A stretch of 64,000 nt of DNA, taken from Crotophaga sulcirostris (taxonomy: Eukaryota > Chordata > Aves > Cuculiformes > Crotophagidae). This document shows, one piece after another, positions 37,945-48,526 of the stretch; within the stretch, counting starts at the first letter, position 1; every line of letters starts with the position of its first letter. The DNA lies in contig VYZB01000171.1 of NCBI GenBank assembly GCA_013397455.1, forward strand, positions 572,710 through 636,709, in the 5' to 3' direction. Under the pieces are notes generated by a model. The model did not search any database and was not told the DNA's origin. It saw nothing but the letters and a program-made list of their open reading frames with translations. Both the position numbers and the translations under genes were made by a program.

Positions 37945-38265
37945 TATAGAATCATAGAATCATGGAGTGGTTTAGGTTGGAAGGGACCCTTAAAAATCTA
38001 GGCCAACCCCCTTCCGATGAGTAGAGACATTTTCAACTCGATCAGGCTGTTCAGATACCTGTTCAATGTGACCTTGAATGCTTGCAAGGATGGAGGTTCT
38101 ACCAACTCTCTGGACAACTTGTTCCAGTGTTTCATCAACTTCATTATAAAGAAATTCTTCCTTATATCTAGTCTACATTTTTCTTGTTTTAATTTAAAAC
38201 CATTACTCCTTGTCCTATCACAGAAGATACAGAAGTTCACGACAATGAACAACATCTCTGTAGTA
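37945..38265 (-). mobile_element. Bird CR1 LINE 3' end, 5'-truncated
   Basis: The + strand starts TATAGAATCATAGAATCATG then GGTTTAGGTTGGAAGGGACC, the reverse complement of a CR1 3' terminus. The minus-strand frame (38255 to 37998) reads DRTRSNGFKLKQ, CRLDIRKNFF and MKHWNKLSRELVEPPSLQAF. This is the CR1 ORF2 C-terminus in order. One frame is open for 85 codons through this piece, so it is moderately young. The 124-codon + frame at 38017-38391 is its antisense shadow. The 5' truncation point is near 38265. Confidence 0.93.
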
Positions 38266-38269
38266 TTGT

Positions 38270-39955
38270 GTGTTTTTTCTCCTATAACTTGTCATATTAT
38301 CTGTCTCTGGTCAACCTTGCTTCTTTCTTTCTGTGTGACACACAAAAAATGTAGATACATCAATTCCTGTTTAATATCCCATACAAAATGATGGCCATGC
38401 TACATACACAGTCAATGTATGCAGGGCATGCCAGATTTTATTTAATGGGAAGATATTACAAATTCTTCCATATCAGGGACTGAGTTACATTAACTGTGCC
38501 GCATTAACTAGTCTTTATAATTCCAACGACATATATAAAACTTAAAACATTAAAGCTGCAGCATTGTAAAACAAGTATCATGTCATCTAGAACACATAAC
38601 TGGTTGCAATACAAAATTTAATTATTAGTAGTTTGCTTTTTAACAAGTTGCAGCATAGTGTGAAATCTTCCAACACATCTAAATGTTAAGGTTAATTAAT
38701 TAATGTATTTATTTTCAGCTAGAAAAATACTGCAAATTACTTGTTTCTTTGAGGCATACACTGTTAAATCCAGTAGTTGATATAGAGTTGGACATACAAT
38801 AACATCTAAGATGAAACTACAGGGAGTAATAGAAAAATAACTGTAATGAATTAAGAGAAAATTGAATTGGAAAGCAATTAATATGTTGCATTATTTTTTT
38901 AGCTGATACATTAGCGGCATAACTGTAAAATTCAAGAACTTCGATCAGGCATGGTTAGACACCTCAAAAGATAGACAAACCTCTTATTAAAAGGGTTTAG
39001 AAAGTTACAGCAGCAAATTAAAAGCTGATGATTCATTTTGTTATTACAGAAGAAATAACATTACTTTGAATCTATACATTATTCTTTTTGTCATAGCGTA
39101 CGTAATGGATCACAATTTTTGTTCATCACTTTCTTATTATTAATTTGACAGGCATAGATATGGTGTAATATATTTTCTCCAATTCCAGTTTTTATTAATA
39201 GAAGTCTTCATTTTCAGGTTTAGTATGATGGCCAAGAACAATGTAGTGTTGGGGTAATGAAAGAGCAAAGAAAACAAGTCTTCTTGAATTTCAGCTCACC
39301 TGATTAACATAGCAGTCTGCTCAACAGAGAAAATTATTCTATTACACATAGCAGAACACACATCTCATTATGGAAGTGTGATGCACACTGCTTTAATGAA
39401 ACCACAGACTATAATGCTGAGATTGTTTGGGATGCTGCTGCTTACCTGGTTGCAGAAACATGTAGGGAATGTATACATTTTATTCTTTCTCCAGCTAATA
39501 TGCAAACAGTTTTAAGGGTAATGAAAATAATGGTTTTCCATCAACGTTTACATAGAAAATATTTACTTTTGTATGTCTAAGTGTAAAATATCAGCCCTCT
39601 TTCCATCCAATAACAGCTCTCGTTCCAGGACCTATATTCATCATTTCTCTTTCTCTGGAGAAAATAGTACAGAAGTTGTTAAACACAGAAAGAAATTTGC
39701 TAACTGTTCCTTTTTGAAGATATCGGTAATACATATTAATATATATTAAGGCTCAGTTGAAATATATTCCCTGATTTCAAGATAAGGCATCTATTATTTA
39801 TGCTGCATTTCTCAAATTGAAAGCAGTGCAAGTCTCAGGAGTTTTAGATGAATTCTGCATTACACATAGACAGCAGATACCGTGGATCTGTTTTGAGTGC
39901 ATGTTTGGATATAACAGCAACAGCAGAGCTTCTGTTTTCGCCCATATTGCACAGC
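38270..39955. other. AT-rich sequence, no gene seen
   Basis: No gene or repeat recognised. A TTAATTAATTAATG stretch lies near 38693. Frames are short. Confidence 0.55.
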
Positions 39956-39959
39956 TATA

Positions 39960-40790
39960 TTATCCTTGAAACATTCACATGGTCTTCAAAGTGAATACCC
40001 TGAGTACCCACAGTGCCTGACTCCAGGAATGCCCTCCAGGACATCTTGAGCACAATGTGACTGAACGAAATTGCCAGGGAGAAACTGCCTTTTCAGTGCC
40101 TGTCAGAACATCCTTAGGCATTTGGGCATGCCAAACGCCCAGCAACCCCAGGCACAGGTCCCACCTGAGAAAAAGAAACAGCAGCTTCACCTACAGCATC
40201 CTATTGGGTGGATCTCCATAGGGAACACCTGTAAACCATTCAGCAAATCCATACACTTCCAGGCTCTTCCCAGCAGAGATGAATCTCATGCGGTAGTCTC
40301 ATACCATGAGGACATACCCCCATGCCATGTAGGTCAGCCCCCTCTTAGGAGCAAAACCATCATCCTGCTGTGACAAAGGCACTGCAAATGTGTTCTCCCT
40401 GTAAACAGTGCAAGCATAAGATTCTCATCCAGTATCCAGGCCTCTCCCAATGATTTGTCCATCTCCAGGGCGGAGAAACAGCAACTTCTCAACCTGGAAT
40501 CAGGTCGCAACTCTCCATCTGTGTCCAGACACAGCCGATACATCCAGTAAGGTAAAGATGAACTACCCTTTTTTGGGCAACCTCCTTCTGTGGCAGGTCC
40601 CAGAATCCTGAGATTCATCTGCTGTTGTTCTGGACACACTACCAGGTCATGTTCCTGGAAATGTGCCCTCTGGAGTGTACTGCAGTGTAGATGCTCACAA
40701 CAATATGGTTTGTGCTTTCTAGTACCTTTGCTTTTCCACTGTCTTCCAACCTCATTTATGACAGCTTGTGACACATACTAGTGCAGAGAG
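39960..40790 (-). other. GC-richer block with a 146-codon unassigned frame
   Basis: This block is clearly richer in G and C than its flanks. On the minus strand it holds the longest non-repeat frame of the window (40774-40334, 146 codons), with Cys- and Leu-rich content, followed after stops by 71 further open codons (40190-39975). On the + strand, frames of 100 and 63 codons overlap it. I recognise no domain, signal peptide or family. Codon-frame changes between the two minus pieces could indicate a decayed coding sequence, for example an old retrocopy, but nothing proves this. No poly-A tail or target duplication is obvious at its ends. It might equally be non-coding GC-rich sequence or an unfamiliar repeat. 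Confidence 0.3.
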
Positions 40791-40794
40791 ACCA

Positions 40795-41980
40795 TTATAG
40801 AGACTGATGATGGGACATTTTAGAGTGAGATGGTATATCATGGCACAGAGTAGTTGGGGTAGATGAACACCAAGAGTGTCTTACTAGACATGGTGTGAGA
40901 CCTGTGGAATGTTTTGAGGAGAAAATTTTATGCAGTTTGGATATGTCTGAGCTACCTCAAATATGTCCTGGGATTTGGTGTGCTGACAGCAAATAGGAGT
41001 CTGAGGTGGTCTTACTGGCATAGTCTTTAAAGTGACCAAAAAAAACCAGTGGAAAGAGAAGCAGTGAAAATGCAAATTACCAACTTAAAACTCCAGCTTG
41101 CCAAAAAGAGAGCTTCCATGGGGTAACTGTGTAAGGATGGGGGTAGGTGTAAGGCAGAGAAGGTATCAGTTCCATATTACTATCTAGATTTCCAAAAGCA
41201 GAAGTGAAGGTAAATTGAGGGTCTAGGGAAAGTGGAAGGTCTGTACAGACTTGCTCTGATTTTATTGCCACCAAATGAAAGTGTAGGTGCCTGGATGAGG
41301 GAGAGTCCTGTGGTAATTTCTCAGTTCCTGATGTCCTGAGGTCTATGATCCTTGTTAGTGCAGAGGCCTCCCATCTTTCACTCAGTTGCTTCAGGACTCC
41401 TATCCCTCATCGTTCCTGTCTGAGACCTGTTCTAGGGTCTTTTAGCCTATTCCCTTGCCACTCATCACTCAACGCTTCTTATCTCAAAGCCTTCCCTTAC
41501 CTCTACCCAACCATTCTTAGACTCCTTCCTGGCTTAATGGCCCAGGTCTAGGCTCATGCTCCCTGACACCCTCTTCCTACCCTTGTCTGCCTCCAAGAGG
41601 CACAGCTTTTTGCATGGAAGATGCTGTGCTCCTCTACCCCTGCAGTGCCTGCACCCTGTGTGGGTAGCTGCTGCCACATCAAGCCACCACTGCTGCAGGC
41701 ATCCGCTTATACCCTTCAGTTCGTCTCCACTCATGTCCTCCCAGCAGCAGCTGTGGCTCTTATTCTGGCAGGGTTTTCAAAATCCTGAAGAGACATTGCA
41801 TTTATAAACTATCACCCTACCTGCATTTCCTGCAGGAGTCCTCTCTCCTCTACCAGCTATGGAGATTTTCTGGGAGGATCTTTGAGGGCTTATTTAGCTT
41901 TTTCTCTTAAAGGATTGGCAAATGTTTTTAGGAGAATTTGACTGTTCCTCAACACCTTAATATAGCATTAAGGAGAATTA
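40795..41980. other. GC-richer unassigned sequence
   Basis: The G+C-enriched character continues to about 41830, then falls. The + strand is pyrimidine-rich from about 41360 to 41760, with opposing frames of 66-83 codons. None resembles a known protein. Confidence 0.4.
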
Positions 41981-41984
41981 CATA

Positions 41985-42150
41985 ATTTAAAGACAGCAAA
42001 GGCCAAGTAGGTCATCCAGTGTACGCTCTTAGCAGTGCAGTCTTGCGTGGTTTAGCATACTTTGTGGCACCTTTTCCAGTCTAGATCTGATTTACAAGGA
42101 TGAGTTTTCCTGTACTCCTCAGGAATTTTTCTGACAGTTTACATGATTTT
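41985..42150 (-). mobile_element. Possible decayed CR1-like LINE fragment
   Basis: The + strand reads ACAGCAAAGGCCAAGTAGGT then CATCCAGTGTACGCTC, and later TCTAGATCTGATTTAC and CTCAGGAATTTTTCTGACAG. The order resembles the reverse complement of the 3' part of old amniote CR1-like families (a GGTCATCTAGTC-like segment, then GATTTAAAG, then the SPSLE-encoding part). Divergence is high and no frame remains. Confidence 0.38.
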
Positions 42151-42154
42151 AAGC

Positions 42155-44825
42155 TTTAGAAGTTTGCAACATAAGAAGTCTGATACCTATGACTTTGATT
42201 CAGAATACAGAAACTTCCATTTTACTGCAAGCTAATTTCACTTGTGTACAAAATCTGAAACATGCTGTTATAACTCAGCAGCAACATAAATAAAAGCGAA
42301 AATGGGCTACTCAGTCATTTTCTCTTTCCTGCTCATTCATGGGGAAAAAGAGCTCTGACTAAACAAGATGTCTCTTTTCCTATAATCATCAGTGCACCTC
42401 ACCTGTTTTCAACCCTTACATCTGCTCTTCTGGCTGAATGTGTCTTTTTTCCCCTTCTCTCACTTCTCTTTTTATTTTTGACTTTTCCAGTCATTTCTCA
42501 ATACCTTTTGTCAGATGCTTTGGGCAATTTCATGAAACTTTAGTGTTTTGCAAAGCTATAGCATGCCTGACATTCACAGTAAGTCTTACTTACTGATTTG
42601 CTGTAGTACATGAAAAAACTACTGCTCCACTGAAATGAACAAGGATTTTGATACAAATTTCTCTGGCGTTGAAATGCCACCTTGTTTCTGTTTTTCAGCT
42701 TCACTTTCCACTTCCAGGAAAATTTTGATATCACTAATTCTGATACGAGTGATTTAATATCAAATAAAGCAACAAAGAAAATGTATCAGCTTGATTTTTC
42801 ATGCTTGTGTCAAGCAGGATTTTATTATACCAGGCCACAGTCTTACAAATTTGCATGCTTATTTCTGCAGATAAGAAAAATCACTTGAGCAGGACTACAT
42901 AGAGACACAAATTCATCACAGATGATGTATGATGAAGGATGTCATTGTCCGCATGACAAAATGGGAACACCTAGGCATGTGTTAGTGCTGAACAAGAAAC
43001 TTTAGGAATTCAAGATTTTAATTTTGCCATGCCACCCATTATGTTTCTCTGTGAAATGAGGAAATGCAAGAACTGTATTAGAATAGACATTGAAATAAAG
43101 AGCGTAAGTGTTTGTACTCTCAAATGCTTAGGTTGCCATTTTTGTTGTCAAGTCTTATTATACTGAGCACTTTCTGCACCAGAGCCATGTGTTGTTGAAA
43201 GACACTTCTAATTCTTCATCAGTATATTTTTGAACAGACCAAGGCCTTTCTTGTTATGATAGTGAATTGCAGGCTTTACAGTTTCATATGTGGGGAAGTA
43301 TCTGCACAGAATTTAAGTTGGAATGAGCAAGACGTGGTCTCTGGTTGGGTGTGTATGTACAGTGGATATGGCATTACCTGTCATACAACAGGCTGGGACT
43401 AGTCTTCAGAAGTCTTTTTAACTGTGTAGATCTATTTGAAATAAATCTGGAAAAAATGTTTGATACTATGTAATGGATATTCTGGCTGGGATGCCCAGAC
43501 AAAACACATAAAGTTTTGCCTCATTGTTATTTAATGAGCCTACTTTTGAAAAGGCACTGTTTTTCCCTATTGGGCTGAAATATTCATAAGGAAAAAAAAT
43601 ATTTTACAAAACCTGCATTTTTCCATGAACCAAACAAAGTGAAAACCTACTAAATGGTTCAAGTTATAAACTATTAATCAAGTTGATAATTGGACATTAT
43701 ATTGCTATGAGAATAATGTTTTTGAGTCACCTTAAATGACTCAGTCCTTCTGGAATAAAATGTTGAATTTCCAAGCAATGATATTCTTTATGGAGATCTG
43801 AATGCTGAACACGATCATTGTGATTAATGGCTATCATAATTGATATAAATGAAATAATAATGACTTTCAATTTTGCAGTAAAATGTTAAAGATAACAGGT
43901 ATCTTCTGTGATGTAGTTTCTCTATGTCTACAAGAGATTAATGTTTTAATGCATATCATTAAAAAACTGCTATTCTTCATTCCCTTTGGAAATAAATCTT
44001 TTGTAGCTTATTGTTTATCATGTAGTCAAGATTCATTACATTAGATATAGTTACAAGGAAATTGTGTACAATATGTCCTTAAAGAAAGAAAAAATTGGAC
44101 ATGGAACACTTAAAATGAAGTGTAACCGACAGTTATCAGAATCAGTCCAATTTGCAACAACAAGCATGAATAATAAATAACTTCATATTTACTTTGGAAA
44201 ACAGGGCTTTCAAAAACTAAGTAGCAAATAGCATGCTGGAAAAGTAGAGTAAATGATTATCCAGTATCACCAGGTACATATTGAGCACAGTATTCAAACT
44301 CTTTTCTTGGTGCAATATATGAAGACATGCACCAAAAGGCACTTACCTTTACACCTGAGAATATAAATATTTGTGACTAAGGGTGACAGGAACCAGTAAT
44401 AGGAGATTGAGGCTTTGTATTATTAAATGACTTACTTATAGTCTTGATCACATAATCAACCCTTCTGTTTTTTCATTTCACTGTGTAACCAAAGTTCAAA
44501 TATTAGTAGTTTTATCTTTGTGATCATGTTATAATAACTCAGCACAGAGCTTAGCAGTGCTTTGGAGATTTGACTTTCACACACAGTAGGAAATCTGAGA
44601 GGATTAGTAAAATATGTAATAATGGTTATAAAACATCTGTGGATAAACTGGCACTGCAGACACCTACTCCAAATATTTGCTTCAGGTTGAAATCAGTATT
44701 TTCCTGCTTCATTTCTGTTGGAATTTCGAAATTTCTTTTTTCTAGATTTTTGTATAGTTCCATATTACTTGGTTTTGAAATGGATGATTTTCAAATTGTT
44801 CCCAAACTATTTATTCTCTGACAGA
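42155..44825. other. AT-rich sequence, no gene seen
   Basis: No gene or repeat recognised. The part from about 43640 to 43880 is smooth AT-rich sequence with many TAAT/ATTA cores and two AP-1 consensus sites, a texture often seen in conserved non-coding elements. Conservation cannot be judged from one sequence. Confidence 0.5.
43723..43743. promoter_or_regulatory. Two inverted AP-1 consensus sites
   Basis: TGAGTCA (43723-43729) and TGACTCA (43737-43743) are both perfect AP-1 (Fos/Jun) recognition heptamers. They lie as an inverted repeat with a 7-nt spacer. Two exact sites 14 bp apart are unlikely by chance, so an AP-1-responsive element is plausible. No nearby gene is known from this window. 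Confidence 0.45.
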
Positions 44826-44829
44826 ATCA

Positions 44830-45353
44830 TGGGGAAATGATGTTACTGCATTCAGTTCTGGAGTCCTCAACAAAAGAAACACATAAATCTGTTGGATCAA
44901 GTCCAGAGGAAGACCACAAAGATTATTAGAAGGCTGGAATGCCTCCCATACAAGGACAGGCTGAGAGAGTTGGACTGTTTCAGTTTGGAGAAGAGAAGGC
45001 TGGGGGAAGACCTTAAAATAGCCTTCCAGTACTTACAGGGGGACTATAGGAGAACCAAGGAGGGGCTCTTTATCAGGGAGTGTAGTGATAGGATGAGGAG
45101 TAATGGTTTTAAGGTGACAGAGGAGTGATTTAGATTAGCTATTAGGACAAAATTTTCTGCTGTGAGGGTGGTGAGGTTGCCCAGAGAAGTAGTGGATGCC
45201 CCACCCCTGAAGGAGCTCAAAACCAGGTTGGATGAGGCTTTTAGCAACCTGACCTAGTGGACAGTGTCCCTGCCCATGGCAGAGGGGTTAGAACTAAATG
45301 ATCTTTAAGGTCCTTTCCAACCCAAACTATCCCATGATTCTATGATACTGTGA
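44830..45353 (+). mobile_element. Bird CR1 LINE, ORF2 C-terminus plus 3' end
   Basis: The + strand runs from CTGCATTCAGTTCTGGAGTC through an open frame (44892-45128). Its content is VQRKTTKIIRRLE, LRELDCFSLEKRRL, FQYLQGDYR and LFIRECSDRMRSNGFK, the CR1 ORF2 C-terminal blocks in order. Related sequence continues in shifted frames through VRVV and LPREVVDAP-like segments to the 3' end, which reads GGGGTTAGAACTAAATGATC then CCATGATTCTATGATACTGT. A stop at 45126 (GAG-GAG-TGA) ends the frame early. The copy lacks the catalytic RT part. It represents a different CR1 subfamily from the one at 47.3 kb, judging by the FIRECSDR wording. Confidence 0.95.
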
Positions 45354-45354
45354 T

Positions 45355-47260
45355 TTTTTATATCTATTTCTCTAAATCCCTCATATATTATTTTCACCAT
45401 GAAATGGACATAGGAGGTGCATTTCTGCTTTCTCAAAAGTGCCAAGTCAATAATGAATTCTGAATTCAGTACATTTCTTGATTCAAATCATGTGTGAATA
45501 TTCTCTCTGTAATACAACACGAGTTTCCTGTGCTGTGGTTGGCACCTTCGGGACTCCCTAGCTGTACTCCCCTCTCACTGCTCAGCAGTTTTACCTCAGC
45601 ATTTTTTGCCATAAATTGGCAAATACTATGGCTGCCTTAACAGGATGGCTTTTGGGAAGCTTTACAAATGAAAGCTACCATATGAGGACACAGAATCTGA
45701 CACAGATCTTTTTCTGCTTTTAATTTAAAGGATGAGAAAACATATATATCAATAAAAAAAAGGGGAATGAGGCAGCTGAAATTCAAGATTTAGACTCTTA
45801 TTGCCATTTATCTATGCATCTTGAGAAGTGAGGAGGAAAACAGCTGTTTAGACTGTCCCTGAGTTTAAGGGAAATGTCAATATTCAGGCTGAACCTCTTG
45901 TAATTGAATCCCAGTGTGCTTGCTCCCATTCTTGTTTGAAATAGATCCTTCATGTCCCAACACTTGAAAACGGAAACAATATTAAATGTCACATCCTTTC
46001 ACTTTTCACTGCTAAAAGAATAGAGACCAGTGAAAGATACTTAGCAGAATTGTACAAATCAACAGTTAGCAGATAGCAATGAGTTCTGTAAGGCAAAAAA
46101 GTTTACTTGTCTACCTTCAGTCTGAAAGGTGGCTATGGTAGCACTTCTTTACAATCCTGTGGAGAAATCCCATCCACAGAAATCCATCCACCATGAGGGA
46201 TCTGGTTTTTTTCATTTGCTCTACCTCCTTTCTTATGTTTATTTTAGAATGAAGGACCTTCTAGGTTGACTTTAACTGAACAGATCTCAGGTCGTCTTGC
46301 TCGCTTGAGGAAGAAGAAGGGGCTTGGTGTGGGCAGCAAGGCACTGCCAGCCAGGCTCAGATCACCACAGTTAATTCCTACTGAAACTCTGTTGAATCAT
46401 ATGCTTTAATAGTTTGAAGCTGTGGGACAGGTTCAGCTTTTAAAAGGTCTTTAGTTTTCCTGAAAAATGCTGGGCAACCAAAGTTCCTGGACCATTTTTT
46501 GAAGAGAAAAGTCTGCTGAAGCCAAATGCTGGAACTCCACTCAGAAGCACTGCAGCATGAGGTTAGTTTCCTCCTCTTTTAGAGTTATCATAGACAAGTG
46601 GAGCTTTTATTTTCACTGGGAAATGCTGTCAGTCTTTTAGGCAATAACACTTACCACCTTTCCCTTTGTTACCTGTGAAAGAACTGCTGTTCATTAATTT
46701 TAAAAAGTAGATGCAATTTATCTGCCTCAGTGACTCTTGTTTTTTCACCAACTGAACAGAGCAGTCTACCTCATCCCGATTCCATTGATTTTTTTTTTCC
46801 TACTGGGAGCACAACTAATAAACAGAAATCTTATTTAAAGATCACTGCAGTGGGCTTGCAATAGCTGTTCAATAGCGTCAGTACCATAGTAGTCCTTGAT
46901 GGCTGTGTGGGTTCCCAGGAGGCCTGAAAACATTAAAGATCTGAGGAAAGCCATTTTCATTCAACAGGAGAATCAACTGGACTGAGCATAGGTTCAGGCT
47001 GATAGGATTAAATGACGTGTTCTAAGAAGATGGACTTCTTGCCATATTTTAGCATCTAAAAAAGCAACTGCTAACCAGTGCTGCTCTTCATAGCAGATTG
47101 GCTAAGTGCATAAAGTAGGACAAGGTGATTCTTCATTTGTTGAAGAACAATTTTACAAGCTACTTTCTTTGATTTATTGCCTTTTGACACAAAAGAAATC
47201 TGAAATCTTAAATAGGCTTAGGGGAATAGGATTCAGCCAGCAAAGGACAATTTCTTTGTT
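45355..47260. other. No gene or assignable repeat seen
   Basis: Mixed sequence. A slightly GC-richer patch with an AAGAAGAAGG stretch lies near 46290-46360. No gene-like content or recognisable repeat. Confidence 0.5.
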
Positions 47261-47261
47261 T

Positions 47262-48525
47262 TATTGCAGAATCATTTAGGTTGGAAAAAACTGTGTCCCT
47301 AAGCACCACAACTACATGTCTTTTAAGTACCTCTAGAGATGATGACTCAACAGCTTCCCTGTGCAGCCTGTTCCAATTCTTGACAACCCTTTCAGTGAAG
47401 AAATTTTTCCAAATGCCCAACCTAAACCTCCCCTGGTGCAATTAGAGGCTGTTTCCTCTTTCTCTTGCTACTTGGGAAACAAGACTGACATCCAACTCAC
47501 TACAATCGCCTTTCAGGTAGTTGTAAAGAGCAATAAGGTCTGCCCTCAGCCTCCTTGTCTCCATACTAAGCGAACATTGTTCCCTCAGCTGCTCCTCAAA
47601 GGTTTGTTCCATAGACCCTACACCAGCTTCCTTGCTCTTCTTTGGACAAACTCCAGCACCTCAATGTCTTTCCTGTAGTGAGGGGTCTGAAACTGAACAC
47701 AAGATTCAAGATGCAGCTTCACCAGTGCTGAGTATAGGGGGAAAACCGCTTCCCCAGTCCTGCTGGCCGCACTATATCTGATATAGGCCAAGGTGCTATT
47801 GGCCTTCTTGGCCCCCTGGGCACACTGCTGGGTCATGTTCAGCTGACTGTCAACCAGCACCCCCAAGTCATTTTCCACCAGATAGCTTTCCAACTACTCT
47901 TCCCCAAGCCTGAAGCGTTGCAGGGGGTTGTTGTGGCTCCAGTGCAGGACCCAACACTTGTTGAACACTATACAATTACCTCGGCTCATCAATCCAGCCT
48001 GCCATCCCTCAAGCTGATCAACACTGTCGTACAACTTGGTGTTTTCTACAGACTTGCTGAGGGAGCACTCAATCCCCTTGTCCAGATCATTGATAAAGAT
48101 ATTAAACAGAACCAGCCTCAACACTGAGCCCTGGGGAACACCACTTGTGGCTGGCTGTCAACTGAATTTACCTCCATTCACCACCACTCTTTGGGCCTGG
48201 CCATCCAGGCAGTTTTTTATCCAGAGAAGAGTACACCGGTCCAAACCATGAGCAACCAGTTTTTCCAAGACAATGCTGTGGGCAATGGTGCCAAAGGTTT
48301 TACTAAATTTTAGTAGACAACATCCACAGATTTCCCCTCATCAAGCGGGTCACCTTATCATAGTAGGAGATCAGGTTAGTCAACCTACCTTTCCCAAACC
48401 CATACTGAGTAGGCCTGGCCATTTGGTTTTCCTGTATGTGCCGTGTGATGGCATTCAAGATAATCTGCTTCATAAAATGATGTATTCCTACAACATCCAC
48501 TGACAGATTGACCAGAATCTAATTT
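47262..48525 (-). mobile_element. Bird CR1 LINE, RT domain to 3' end, inactivated
   Basis: Read on the minus strand, the piece starts within the segment before EQIIL and keeps the following order: IILNAITRHIQENQ, RPTQYGFGKGR, LTNLISYYDKVTRL, a damaged catalytic block, [84 protein letters not shown] and [20 protein letters not shown], then the reverse of CAGAATCATTTAGGTTGG at the 3' end. This is RT palm, thumb and C-terminus of CR1 ORF2. It is inactive. The YLDFSKAF-type region is frameshifted, with its Asp positions altered. The FADD motif reads SVEN. In-frame TAG codons replace a Trp (just before LESYLVEN) and a Lys (after ARKLV). Endonuclease and ORF1 are absent from this piece. Confidence 0.95.
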
Positions 48526-48526
48526 C

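Noticed and set aside
38017..38391. 124-codon + strand reading frame
   Set aside because: Most of it is the antisense of a minus-strand CR1 ORF2 C-terminus, whose own frame reads as known CR1 protein.
47361..48503. Several + strand frames of 69-105 codons
   Set aside because: They lie opposite the minus-strand CR1 RT piece and are antisense shadows of it.
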